Origin: a virus
Direction: 5' to 3' (one strand)
IMG/VR virus record: IMGVR_UViG_3300023179_000320
Span: 1-32,678 of that record
Length of the DNA: 32,678 nt
Of this stretch, positions 6,898-17,000 are shown piece after piece. The first letter of the stretch is position 1; each line of letters opens with the position of its first letter. The translations under genes and the position numbers were made by a program. The notes beneath the pieces were generated by a model. It worked only from the letters and a program-made list of their open reading frames with translations. It did not search any database and was not told the DNA's origin.

Positions 6898-7821
6898 TTA
6901 ATTAATAGAGTAACTTATTGTATTAGAACGGAAAGTTCCATCACCAGTAAATGTATGTATAGAATAACCACCAGATGATAAGTAATTTCCACCACCAGCT
7001 AGTTGACTACCAGTATAACGGATGATTACAATTCCACCAGCACCGTTGCCACCAGAAGTTGTGCCGCCACCACCGCCGCCACTTCCAGTATTTGGACTAC
7101 CAGCACCTCCAGTACCTGTAGAACCACCACCACCAATTCCAGAACCTCCAGAACCAAGATTATTTTGTCCTAATCCAGATAATCCACCGCCACCACCACC
7201 GCCAGCATATGTTACTGGTGAACCTGAATATGGTGATGGAGAACCAGAACCTCCAGAACCGCTAGTATAAGGACCAGATGGAATATTTGCATAAGAGCCA
7301 GCACCACCAGATCCTCCTGCGCCGCCACCGCCACCCATCGCAACTGAACTACCAGCACCTCCATTATTTCCTTGACCTGGTGTTCCTAAACCACCATTGC
7401 CGGCAGAACTGTTATAAACATCAGATCCGCCGCCACCGCAACCACCGGATCTTCCATGTACAGTTGTTCCACTACCACCTCCACCGCCGCCAATTGCAGT
7501 TAATGAACTGAATATTGAATTGCTACCATTAGCACCGGCATCAGAAGCTGGTGTACCAGCAGGACCACCACCGCCAACTGATATTGGATAAGATGTTCCT
7601 TTAGTTATTGAAAATCCTGAAGCTGTGAGAAATCCACCAGCACCTCCGCCGCCACCTTGACCTTGAGCACCACCACCGCCACCAGCAATAACAAGATAAT
7701 CTACTGAAGTTGGACCATCAGCAGCATCTCCAGTATTAGACAATCCTGTTGGAAAAATGTATCCACTTGGCCTAATTAACTTGCCAACTTTATTTGATTT
7801 TATGAATTTGATTGCTGACAT
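6898..7821 (-). CDS. Glycine-rich phage tail/adhesin protein, paralogue 4
   Basis: A 307-aa member of the family. It begins MSAIKFIKSNKVGKLIRPSG and continues YIFPTGL and VDYLVIAGGGGGA. The core has GTPGQGNNGGAG and SPYSGSPVTYAGGGGGG, and the end has GAGGIVIIRYTGSQLAGGGN followed by GYSIHTFTGDGTF. A Cys-Gly-Gly-Gly-Gly stretch (SGGCGGGGSD) gives it the only core cysteine I notice in the family. The start is three bases after the stop of paralogue 5, so translation is likely coupled. Function is inferred as for the others: surface-exposed fibre tip or decoration. Confidence 0.75.
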   Translation of the reverse strand: MSAIKFIKSNKVGKLIRPSGYIFPTGLSNTGDAADGPTSVDYLVIAGGGGGAQGQGGGGGAGGFLTASGFSITKGTSYPISVGGGGPAGTPASDAGANGSNSIFSSLTAIGGGGGGSGTTVHGRSGGCGGGGSDVYNSSAGNGGLGTPGQGNNGGAGSSVAMGGGGGAGGSGGAGSYANIPSGPYTSGSGGSGSPSPYSGSPVTYAGGGGGGGLSGLGQNNLGSGGSGIGGGGSTGTGGAGSPNTGSGGGGGGTTSGGNGAGGIVIIRYTGSQLAGGGNYLSSGGYSIHTFTGDGTFRSNTISYSIN

Positions 7822-7823
7822 TT

Positions 7824-8750
7824 TTAATTTATAAAGTAACCAGTTGTATTAGCACTAAAGGTTGAATCACCAGTAAATCTATGTATAGAATATCCACCTG
7901 ATGAAGAATAGTTTCCACCAGCTGCAGCTTGTGAACCTGTATAACGAATGATTACAACACCTGAACCTCCGCCACCACCTGTTCCAGGAGTGGCACCAGT
8001 TGAACCAGCACCACCGCCACCGCCACCAGTATTTGGTGAACCAGAACCTGCAGTTCCACTACCCACTCCAGATCCACCTGGTGTGCCACCTGAACCTCCT
8101 GGTCCGTTATTGTCAGCTCCGCCGCCGCCACCGCCAGAATATGTTACTGGTGTGCTTGAGTATGGTGATGAAGAACCAGATCCGCCATTACCACCAGTAT
8201 TTCCACTTCCAGCGCTACCAACAGAACCTGCTCCACCACCGCCACCGCCAGATGCGTTGTTTTGAGTGCTGTTACCACCAGAACTACCACCATTATTTCC
8301 TTGACCTGGTGTGCCAGATCCGCCAGCAGTATTTTGACCACCTCCGCCGCCGCCGCCTGATCCACCAGAACCGCCTGTTCCACCATCATTAGCGCCAGTG
8401 CCTTTACCACCACCAATAGAAGTTATTGTAGAAAAAACACTATTTGATCCAGAAACTCCAGGAGTTGTTCTAGCCGCACCGCCTGGACCGCCACCACCTA
8501 CTGTGATAGAATACGGTGTTCCTTGAATGATAGAAAATCCTGTGCCTGTTTGAAAACCACCAGCGCCACCACCAGCACCACTACCATGGCCAGTATTAAC
8601 TTCACCGCCTCCGCCACCTCCACCAGCAACTACAAGATAGTCTACTAAAAAATTATCTGCACGACCAAAAGTTAAACCTGTTGGATATGTGTATCCACTA
8701 GGTCTAACAAAAGAACCAATTGGAGAAGTTTTTAGAAATAGTATCGCCAT
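7824..8750 (-). CDS. Glycine-rich phage tail/adhesin protein, paralogue 5
   Basis: A 308-aa member heading the run of three. It starts MAILFLKTSPIGSFVRPSGY then TYPTGL and VDYLVVAGGGGGG. Core landmarks are GTPGQGNNGGSS and SPYSSTPVTYSGGGGGG, and the end is SGVVIIRYTGSQAAAGGNYS and GYSIHRFTGDSTF, where two otherwise conserved positions differ (HRF for HTF, DSTF for DGTF). A strong GAGGTG ribosome-binding site sits just before the ATG, so this gene is the best candidate for independent translation in the group. It follows the KILGQ pair by 16 bases. Confidence 0.75.
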   Translation of the reverse strand: MAILFLKTSPIGSFVRPSGYTYPTGLTFGRADNFLVDYLVVAGGGGGGGEVNTGHGSGAGGGAGGFQTGTGFSIIQGTPYSITVGGGGPGGAARTTPGVSGSNSVFSTITSIGGGKGTGANDGGTGGSGGSGGGGGGGQNTAGGSGTPGQGNNGGSSGGNSTQNNASGGGGGGAGSVGSAGSGNTGGNGGSGSSSPYSSTPVTYSGGGGGGADNNGPGGSGGTPGGSGVGSGTAGSGSPNTGGGGGGAGSTGATPGTGGGGGSGVVIIRYTGSQAAAGGNYSSSGGYSIHRFTGDSTFSANTTGYFIN

Positions 8751-8766
8751 ATCACCTCAAATAAAT

Positions 8767-9108
8767 TTAAGTGATTTCAACACCGAACGCAGAAAAAGAT
8801 ATACTTGCTGAGTTTGTATTTGCGGCTAATATTGCACCTGCTGGTAATGTTAAACTTAAAGTAAGTGTTGCCGCATCTGATGCTGGTATTGTACTACCAC
8901 GAATAATATAATACATTGAATTAGAAGCTGGACTTGCAAAGTTAGCAGACGGCATTACAATCAAACTATATGATGAATTCGTTGCTGATTGATTTGCAAT
9001 TTGAACTGAATTGATTACTGTTGATGTTGCGGCAGGAACCACATAGACATTACTTTGTGTGTTTGCCGATGGGTTTACTTGACCAAGAATTTTATAGGTA
9101 TTAGGCAT
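8767..9108 (-). CDS. KILGQ-type small beta-rich tail protein, copy 3
   Basis: A 113-aa protein beginning MPNTYKILGQVNPSANTQSN, then VYVVPAATSTVINSVQIANQ. It is closest to copy 1 at 4143-4481: both share MPNxxKILGQxNPSxNTQxN, the LPAG-I/V-xAANTN stretch and the FGVEx end, which supports block duplication. Its start overlaps the stop of copy 4 by one base (TAATG). No enzyme motif, signal peptide or membrane segment is present. Role unknown, presumed virion. Confidence 0.65.
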   Translation of the reverse strand: MPNTYKILGQVNPSANTQSNVYVVPAATSTVINSVQIANQSATNSSYSLIVMPSANFASPASNSMYYIIRGSTIPASDAATLTLSLTLPAGAILAANTNSASISFSAFGVEIT

Positions 9109-9455
9109 TATGTTAACTCTACTCCAAATACGTTGAACGATACATTAGCAGCAGTTTCACCAGAAGCAACAGCATTATTTACTGCAACAATAACCGATGC
9201 ATTAAGTGTAACACCTGGTGACAAAATCATTGTGTCTGCTCTAGGAATTGTAACACCTTTTATCAAGTAGTGTTTGTTTGCTAATGTTTCATTGATTGGT
9301 CTAATCATAATATCTACGTTTGCATTAGCAGAACTTTGATTACAAATAGTAATCGTACTAACAATTGCAGATGTTGATGTTGGTACCACATACACATTAC
9401 TCAACAAGTTAGCAGTTGGTAATGTTTGACCTAAAATTTTATATGTTGTTGGCAT
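9108..9455 (-). CDS. KILGQ-type small beta-rich tail protein, copy 4
   Basis: A 115-aa protein beginning MPTTYKILGQTLPTANLLSN and ending NVSFNVFGVELT. The strand IVSTITICNQSSANANVDI matches the KILGQ domain of the fusion protein at 4481-5143 (MISTITICNQSPNTVSVNV) better than the other stand-alone copies. Thus the two blocks pair up copy by copy: fusion domain with this one, copy 1 with copy 3. One-base TAATG overlaps at both ends place it in a coupled series with the MSYLGN fibre upstream. Confidence 0.65.
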   Translation of the reverse strand: MPTTYKILGQTLPTANLLSNVYVVPTSTSAIVSTITICNQSSANANVDIMIRPINETLANKHYLIKGVTIPRADTMILSPGVTLNASVIVAVNNAVASGETAANVSFNVFGVELT

Positions 9456-10159
9456 TATGACCCCATTGCTGTAAAGAAGAACGGATGAGCATCCACACCC
9501 GTCACTACTTGTGTTGATACTGTATTAACACGACCATTTGCAGAAACAGTAATGATTGGATAATAAGCTGCATTTCCGTATGTACCACTAGTAATACTTA
9601 TGTTAGTTACATCCGTGTTTGCTTGCGTGAAAGCACCGTTTGCATATGCTGCAGCTGAGTTAGCTGAAGCGAAAGATGAATTAGCGTATGAAGCTGCACT
9701 ATTTGCACCAGCAAAACCTGAGTTTGCATAACTAGCTGCTGAGTTAGCAATGTAACTTGGTGTATTTGCTTGAATGAAAGCAGCATTAGCATAAATGGCT
9801 GCTGAATTTGCGGTTGCAGTAGGTAATGTACCAGATGCTAGTTTAGATGCAGTAATTGTTCCATCTGGTATCTGAGAATTTAAAATATTACTATAAGTGA
9901 TAACAGTTGTTGCACGATAGGTAACAATAATATTTTGAGTACCAGAAGGCGGCGCTTCGGTAAATGTAATTACACCACTAGCAATAGAATAGGAATTTAT
10001 TGGGTCTTGCTGAACACTACTTACAATAACTTCAATTGCATTAGCATCAGAAATTCCAGTTTGTGTTATAGTAAACTGTGTGCAAGCACCTGTACCGTTG
10101 AACCTTTCGGTTGAAACGATAAATGATCCTACACCAGGCTCGTTGCCAAGGTATGACAT
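9455..10159 (-). CDS. Tail fibre protein of MSYLGN type with 14-residue repeats
   Basis: A 234-aa protein. Residues 1-90 are the MSYLGN beta domain shared with the 239-aa protein (here FNGTGACTQFTITQTG and ITFTEAPPSGTQNIIVTYRA). Residues 95-112 have SQIPDGTITASKLASGTL, a shaft motif that also resembles the decapeptide repeats of the 220-aa fibre. Residues 117-181 hold tandem 14-residue units (ANSAASYANSGFAG type). The C-terminus has YYPIITVSANGRVNTVSTQV, a motif seen at the ends of phage fibre proteins. A GGAG lies before the ATG. It heads the second fibre - KILGQ - Gly-rich block. Confidence 0.7.
   Translation of the reverse strand: MSYLGNEPGVGSFIVSTERFNGTGACTQFTITQTGISDANAIEVIVSSVQQDPINSYSIASGVITFTEAPPSGTQNIIVTYRATTVITYSNILNSQIPDGTITASKLASGTLPTATANSAAIYANAAFIQANTPSYIANSAASYANSGFAGANSAASYANSSFASANSAAAYANGAFTQANTDVTNISITSGTYGNAAYYPIITVSANGRVNTVSTQVVTGVDAHPFFFTAMGS
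9617..9811 (-). repeat. Tandem 14-residue (42-base) coding repeats
   Basis: Residues 117-181 of the 234-aa fibre consist of about four to five units such as ANSAASYANSGFAG, ANSAASYANSSFAS and ANSAAAYANGAFTQ. The 14-residue period equals two heptads, with Tyr and Phe recurring at fixed positions, compatible with a trimeric stalk. Confidence 0.75.
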
Positions 10160-10160
10160 A

Positions 10161-10487
10161 TTATGATATCTCCAAAACCGATACGATTACATCAGCTGAA
10201 TTTACTGTTGATGTTTGAACTTGCATAAAGTCTCCTGCTTCCATAACCAATTTTTGGTCACCACCAATTGGTACTAATGCACCGCCATTAGAGATTATTG
10301 CATTTTGTAGCATGAAATATGTTGTGCCAGAAGATACAACAGTAACATTACAAGTAATCGGAGATGCAGTTGTGTTACCAATTGTCATACCGATAACCGT
10401 AGCCTGTGTTGAAGCTGGGCCAACATAGACATTGGCAGCAGTCGTTGTTGCGTTTTTGAGAAAATAATTTTTAAAATTGTTTGCCAT
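10161..10487 (-). CDS. Small beta-rich virion protein, 108 aa
   Basis: A 108-aa protein beginning MANNFKNYFLKNATTTAANV then YVGPASTQATVIGMTIGNTT and ending DVIVSVLEIS. Length and strand pattern (NVYVGPAST..., a TIGN strand, a final hydrophobic strand) resemble the KILGQ proteins, so it could be a distant relative without the KILGQ start. I recognise similar short proteins in fibre regions of other aquatic phages, with no known function. It has its own perfect TATAAATA late promoter 27 bases before the ATG and a TAAGGA ribosome-binding site, so it probably heads the transcript for the adhesin block that follows one base downstream. Confidence 0.65.
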   Translation of the reverse strand: MANNFKNYFLKNATTTAANVYVGPASTQATVIGMTIGNTTASPITCNVTVVSSGTTYFMLQNAIISNGGALVPIGGDQKLVMEAGDFMQVQTSTVNSADVIVSVLEIS

Positions 10488-10514
10488 TGAATAAATTCCT
10501 TAGTATTGATTCAC

Positions 10515-10522
10515 TATTTATA
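10515..10522 (-). promoter_or_regulatory. T4-type late promoter TATAAATA
   Basis: A perfect minus-strand TATAAATA sits directly after the stop of the 105-aa gene and 27 bases before the next ATG at 10487. Sequence, orientation and spacing fit a T4-like late promoter at the head of the adhesin block. Confidence 0.7.
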
Positions 10523-10840
10523 TTAACCTAATGCGATAGAATACGCTAAAGCAGTATCCTCAGCAGCTGTAATCCTAGTGTAAATTCCAGTATTTGCCGT
10601 TCCAATAAAACTTTCCACATTTGCGACCAAAAGATTTCCAGTATTCACATACAGCTGATTAATACCAGAAGAAGTTCTAACATTTAAAGTTGAACCAGTT
10701 CCAGAAACATCAAGTTTTGTGTTTGCAATAAATGTCGCACCGTTGCCGTCAGTTAGTGTGTTGGCGGTTGAAATTAAAGCCGAAGTAGCTGTTAACCAAT
10801 GTTGAAATGTATTAGCAGTTGTTAATTGATTAATTGCCAT
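10523..10840 (-). CDS. Short tail-fibre N-terminal-like protein, 105 aa
   Basis: The first 32 residues (MAINQLTTANTFQHWLTATS and a following LISTANTLTDG stretch) match the N-terminal attachment segment I know from long tail-fibre proteins of T4-like cyanophages and relatives. Here it is followed only by a short beta-rich stretch (FIANTKLDVSGTGSTLNVRT, then NQLYVNTGNLLVANVESF) and ends after 105 residues with an intact TAA. It may be a fibre adaptor, or the remnant of a fibre whose distal part has moved to separate genes downstream. It overlaps the coiled-coil gene upstream by 11 bases. No frameshift scar is evident. Confidence 0.65.
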   Translation of the reverse strand: MAINQLTTANTFQHWLTATSALISTANTLTDGNGATFIANTKLDVSGTGSTLNVRTSSGINQLYVNTGNLLVANVESFIGTANTGIYTRITAAEDTALAYSIALG

Positions 10841-11066
10841 CTTGGAGCCTTGAATTTACTAGGGTATGCAATAGATTTTTAATTTCTGACATATCTTGTT
10901 CTATTTTTGTCAAACGATTTTTTGTTTCAATTTGTTCTTCTTGTTGCTTCTTGGCAACATTCCTTTTACGAAGATAATCTTGCAAACCTTCTTTATCTGT
11001 ATTTAGAACAGCTTTGGAATGCATATCCCGAATTAAATTTTCATGTTCAATTACTTTTGCATACAT
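10830..11066 (-). CDS. Small coiled-coil protein of the baseplate/fibre region, 78 aa
   Basis: A 78-aa, strongly charged, all-helical protein. Residues 1-34 read MYAKVIEHENLIRDMHSKAV then LNTDKEGLQDYLRKR, and residues 35-72 form a heptad coiled coil ending NRLTKIEQDMSEIKNLLHTL. Similar short proteins (HENLIRDxxSKAVLN...) follow the large structural gene in T4-like aquatic phages. An oligomeric adaptor or chaperone between baseplate and fibre is plausible but unproven. The start is two bases after the stop of the 1979-aa gene, and the end overlaps the 105-aa gene by 11 bases. Confidence 0.7.
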   Translation of the reverse strand: MYAKVIEHENLIRDMHSKAVLNTDKEGLQDYLRKRNVAKKQQEEQIETKNRLTKIEQDMSEIKNLLHTLVNSRLQDGN

Positions 11067-11068
11067 GA

Positions 11069-14000
11069 TTAAGCACCAGCAGGTAATGCGATTGCACGGA
11101 AGTCACGAACTTTTGGTACATCAACTGTAGATGTTCCAGTCAAAACAATTTTGATTGCAAATGTTCTGAATGTATTATATCCGGTTGAAGCCGATGTATA
11201 TGATACAGCATTGTTTGCAGTATTGTTTGTTCCTGGTGCATAAGCTATTTCACGATAGTCATCTTGATTTGCTGACACAAAGTTAGAATTTGATAACTGT
11301 GTCATCAATTGATAGTTCTTATCATCAAATGTGTCAGCGTCTGATGTGGATAAAATCTTGTAGTATACAAGTATATCGGCACCAGTTGGTTTATATGCAG
11401 TTAGATAAACACGCAAATCACCAGAATCAAAACCGTCAGCAAGTGTAACACGGCGAGTAATATAACGAACAGAACCATTACCGCCAGATTTCTTATCTTC
11501 ACCGTTATATGTGATTGTTGCACCGGTGCCTGGTGTTGTGTTTGCATCAACCAATGTAATAGTTGGAGATGTTGTGTATCCAGAACCAACATTTGTCAAG
11601 TATACAGATGTAACAACATTATTAGTCACAACAGCAGCTGCGGTTGCACCTGAACCATTACCACCAGTAATTGTTACAGTAGCATTTGCGTTTGTTGAGT
11701 AAGCTGTACCACCACTTGAAAGAGTTATGCCAGAATTGCTTAATGGCAAGTTATTAATAATATTCTCAACAGCAATAATGCCGTAACGAGAAGTGTCTAA
11801 TATTGGTGAAACATCTGGATTAGTTGTTGCAACAGTTGCTGACACATTAAGTGTGGAGTTTCCTGTTGCTGGGTTTAAAACACGGCGACCATAACCATCA
11901 AGCATTTCATAATCTTTAAATGGTGTTACAGATAAAGCAGGTGTCAAACCGCCAGTTGATTTTTCAGATTTGAAGTTGTAAACAATGGATGTATTGGCCA
12001 AAGAAATATCAGAAGTAATTAAATGCATCAAATCATAAACAGTATTTGATGTTGGGTAATTAACAGTAAAGAAAGCAGTTATTGGTGTTGTACTAAATGT
12101 ATAACGGAACAATCTAAACATCATATCAGAATTTTGGTCAGCCGTCCATGTTGAACCGTTTTGTGACAAGAACAATGAACCACCATAAGGTTGTTCAGAA
12201 ATTTGTCTTTGATTTACCAAATCTAGTTTACCAATTTCAGCAATATAGACTTCATATTTGTTTGAATTGGATAACAGAACAAACGAATGTTCTCCAGGTT
12301 GCAAATATAATGGTGCATCAAATGTAAACTCAGTATATTTTGTTGCATCATCTAAACTTGGAGATGAAGTTGTTTTAACTTTATCTGGAGTTAATGTAAC
12401 TGTTGAATATGGATAAACTATTGAAGATGATGGGTAACCATTTGTTGCAGGTCTAACTTGCAATGTAATTGGTTGTGAACTATCAGCTGATTTGAAACAG
12501 AAGCGAGCTTTACTCAGAAAAATACCTTGTGGATAATTTACTGGAGAAACAAGGAATGTTTGTGCTAAAGGATCCCAATACCCAATAACAACTTCTTTAG
12601 ATGTGGTTGAAGTAATTACTCTTGTGTCGGTTGCAGCTGCACGCTGAATAGTTGGAACAGTTGTTGAGATAATAGTATTCTCAGTCTGTTGCAAAATACC
12701 TTGTGCAAAGAATGTTGCATCACCGTTTGTTGAAGAAGATGGAATATCTCCAGTTGAATTATCAATTAATCGGAAATTCTTTTCACCAACACGGAACTGA
12801 CTTGCTGGAATACTAAAGACACCAGCAATATCACCAGCATTGGTTGTTGTTAAACGACCAATTGAGTATACAGAATCGGTAGATGGTGTTGTTGTCCATG
12901 TTCCAGTAATTGCCACATTTCTTGTAGCAGTTGTGTAAGCAGAAATTGTTGCTTGTTGACCAGCACCAGTACCAGAAACAATACTGATTGGTTGACCAAC
13001 AAGAGAACCAATATTATTTGCGGCAGATGCATCAACAGCCAAGACAATAGTATTTGCCGTAGCAGAAGATGCTATACCAGAATAGTGGTCATATCCGTTA
13101 ATCTTATATGTTGTACCAGTTGATTGGCCAACAAGATTCATCGTAGCGCCATTAAATGCTGTTGATGGGTTTACACTAATTATAAATGCTTCAGTATTAG
13201 AAGTACGAACAACAAATGCGGTACCATTAGTTGTGCTTGTTGCTGTATTAGAAACATTTACAGTTTCAGGATTGCCAGATTGTGTTCTATATTGTAAATT
13301 ATTTGCAGCTAATGTAACTTTATTTGCACGAGCAACATATTTCTCAACAGTTGTATTATCAAAAAATGGATATAATGTTGTATTAGCTTTGAAATCTGAA
13401 CCAGTAAATAATACAGTTCTATTCCTCATATAAGGAATAATAGAAACATCAATTACACGGTCACCAAGTGATTGTGTTATAGTGGATGGAACAACTTGTG
13501 TTTTAATACCAGTCCTAATTTGATTTGATGTTGTAGTTGTTGTTTGTGTTCCATAAACAAGGTCATAATGACCAGTTGTACCTAACCAACCACGATATTC
13601 ACCACCACTAGTAGATGTGCCGGTCCAATATGTTGACCAATCACTCCATTCATATGAAAAAGCGTTTTGTGCGATAATAGCCCATGCATCTTTATCACCT
13701 TGTAAATTAACCAAAACATCTGGTTGTTTACTTGTATCAACCCAAATATCAGAAGGTGGATCTAAATTAATTTTACCCAAATAATTAATTACATTGAATG
13801 GGTTTACATTAATTGAACGAGATGCTTTTGATTGGTCAATTAATGCTGTATGTGTTCCATTAGCCGTAATTAACGGACCAGATTTCATGTAATTTGTAGA
13901 AGTTGCAGAATCAAAAGTCAACAAATGCGAAGAGATGTTGAAAGTTGGACGCATCTCTTTGTTTTGTGGGTCAATAGATGCTTCAAATTCATCTCTTGAA

Positions 14001-17000
14001 ACATCAGCAACGGATGAACCATTAAAAGAATCTACAATAATACCATTTTTAAATCTTGGTAAATTTGTGCTATCAAGAATAGTTAAATCTTGTTTATTAA
14101 CAGCAGATTGCTCTAACAAAGATAGTGCAGTATAGTATTCTAAGTTTTCAACACGCTTAGAAATTGTGCCAATATCTCGCATCGTATAACGGCGATTATC
14201 GGTATATTCAACTTTTGTATCGGCAGTATTGGCAAGATAGGCAGGATGACGAAGAATATAAAGAGTCATTGACCCATCTTTTTCTTTTGGTTCAACAGGA
14301 GTCAATGAAGGCACTCCAGAAAGAACTTCAAAAGATTTATTCTTGTTCAATATTACCTTATCAATTCTTGGTAAATAATATTGATAGCTTAAAGTGATTG
14401 TGGAACCATTCTGTGGAATCTTAGGACCAGTCGTGGTTGAAGCAACATCAAAGCTGACGGTGTTTGCTGTAGCCGCAGTTGTCGGTATGGAACGGACAGG
14501 TCTATAATCTAAACTATCACGCAACTCATATGAATTGCCTGTAGTAGCTGATGTATACACAGGTATATTTGCATAGAATGGGTATGAATCTACTGTAAAG
14601 AATCCAGAGTCAGTAGTGGTACTATATCTATTATATTTTACAACTAATGGTCCTGTTGGCGCACTTACGCCTGGTTTTAATTTGATTGATGAATGGTCAT
14701 AATAAGAATCTCTTTGACCTGTATCAAGGCTATATCTAGAAGTAACATCAATTGCAGAAGATGAATTAGCTACAGTAATTGCAGTATTGTTAAAATCTAA
14801 AACTTGTACCGATACTACATCAGGAACAAATAAAGATTGGAGTGTATCTGGTGTCTTATACACAGTATTGGCCATAATATGAACTTGGCCATTTGCTGAA
14901 TAAGTTATGACGCCATTGTTTGCAAAAATACTTGTTCCACCTGAAGTTTGAACGGTAGCATTAGCAGAAACAAAAGTTTTTGATTTTGCCGTTGGGTTAG
15001 TAACATCAATTGTAGCAATCACATTTGCTGTCATACTACTACCACCAGTAACACTAATCTGGCGATTGGCATCATCAACAGTAAATAAATTAGGAGGAAT
15101 AATATCACCAACTTTATAAGATGATCCTCCAACAGCAGTTACAACAATTTGATATTTTTGAATTTCAGTTGATGAACTACTTGCTGGTGAAAGAACTTCT
15201 GGTCCTATATCAACAGACATTTGAGCTGATGTTCCAGATGTAAATTGCAAATCTTTATAAAGTTTTTTATATGAATGATAATAATTTGCTATGCTACCAG
15301 CTGTAACATATTTTTGTCCTAAACCAAATATTAATGGTTCAAGTGATTTATCAACAAGGTAAGCGTCTTCATATGTTGATGAATAATCTCTTGAACCAAT
15401 ATCAATATCTGCACCATTAATTTTAGTTGTTGAATTGAATGTAGCCAAAGAATCAACATCATTAAATTCAAAATCAATTGACCATATTGAAGTTGTGTTT
15501 GGTGTTGCAGAAAATGGTGAAGAGAGTGTTATTACTCCAGTTGCACCATTATAATTTGTAATAAATTTTGGTGCTTCGCCAGAACCTGGTCCAGCAGATA
15601 TACGAACTTTAGCACCGGTGTATGCGTTATTTACTGTTGAATAGTATTGACCACTACCAATATTACCAATTGTGATAGATGTGGAGTTAGAAGTTAAAAC
15701 ATTACCTGTAAGTGAACCAATATTTACATCAAACAAATATGTGCGATATACAAACGATTGTGCATTTGAAGTGTTTGCTGCACCATCAAACTCTACCGAT
15801 TTAACTCTTGCTGTACCAATTTTTGTATTAGTAATAGTTGCTGTTGTAGAAGTATTAATTAAACTATTAGCTACACAATGTAAATCTACTGTTTGCAAAC
15901 TATTGATTGGAAATGTTCCATAATTGTTATTTGCATAAACAAAATAACCATAGTCAGCAGAAACTTTCTTTGCAGTTACCGAATCACCCAATCTTGGTTT
16001 GTCAAATGTAATTGTTGTTGGTCCAATAGTTTCAAATTCATAACCATAGACATATGCTTTTCCAGGTGACAAAACAACATTTGCTTTTGCGGTATTAGCT
16101 GCACTTGTATCTAACGCAATTTTAAATGGCCGAACTGTATAATTACCAGATTCGTCATATGTTCTACGAGCAAGGGTTTCTTCTAATACCGCATATAGTG
16201 GGTATTGAACTGAGTAAACTAAGTAACCATTTTCAACACGAGCAATTTCAATAAATTGTGTATCATCGGTTGAAGTTAATGAGCGTGTAGCAAGAACAAG
16301 TTCTACCTTATAACGATCCGAACCAGGAGCTTGGTAATTTGAAGCATCTTGTGCTGGGTCAAGCAAAGAAGTATCTTGTGATGAAACAACAACGGATTCA
16401 GTTACTTCAAAACCAATACGAACATTGGCTGTTGTATTACTATATTTTGATGTTGCAATAGTTTGTGGGTCGGTTTTAATAAAAAAACCATCATAAAAAT
16501 AAACACCTTCATTTGCAGAGAATACTTGACCTGTACCAACACCAGATGTTGAAACATTTGCAAATACTGGCGAAGTTTCAGAAGTTTGAATTGTATCACC
16601 AGCAACAAATGCAGCACCATATAATTGTTTAATTAAAATTGTTTTTGGATCACCTGTGCCAGCATTAGCATCATAAACAATAACAACTTCACCACGCTTT
16701 GTACCTGTTGAATTTGTAATTGTTTTACCATTAAAATTGGTTACAGATACAGCCGTTCCAGAATAATCGGTATCTATTTTAAGATATGTAGCATCCTGTA
16801 AGAATGTTTGACCACCAGTTACAATAGAACCATTTTTGAAAACATGATTACCAAAACGACTGGTTTGGTTTTGTAATAGGGTTTGTAACTGTGTTAATTC
16901 ACGAGCTTGAACTGCATAGCCTGGTTTGAACAACAGCCGAAGAAACTTTTTATCTTCGTCAAAATCGTCATAATACGGATTGACATTAAAATTAGTATTT

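Noticed and set aside
2251-8750. Diversity-generating retroelement acting on the Gly-rich genes
   Set aside because: No reverse transcriptase and no adenine-mutated template/variable repeat pair is visible; the only perfect repeat has no substitutions.
11401-11592. Short minus-strand out-of-frame ORFs inside the 1979-aa gene
   Set aside because: Leu/Gln-rich shadow frames typical of Ser/Thr/Asn-rich coding DNA.
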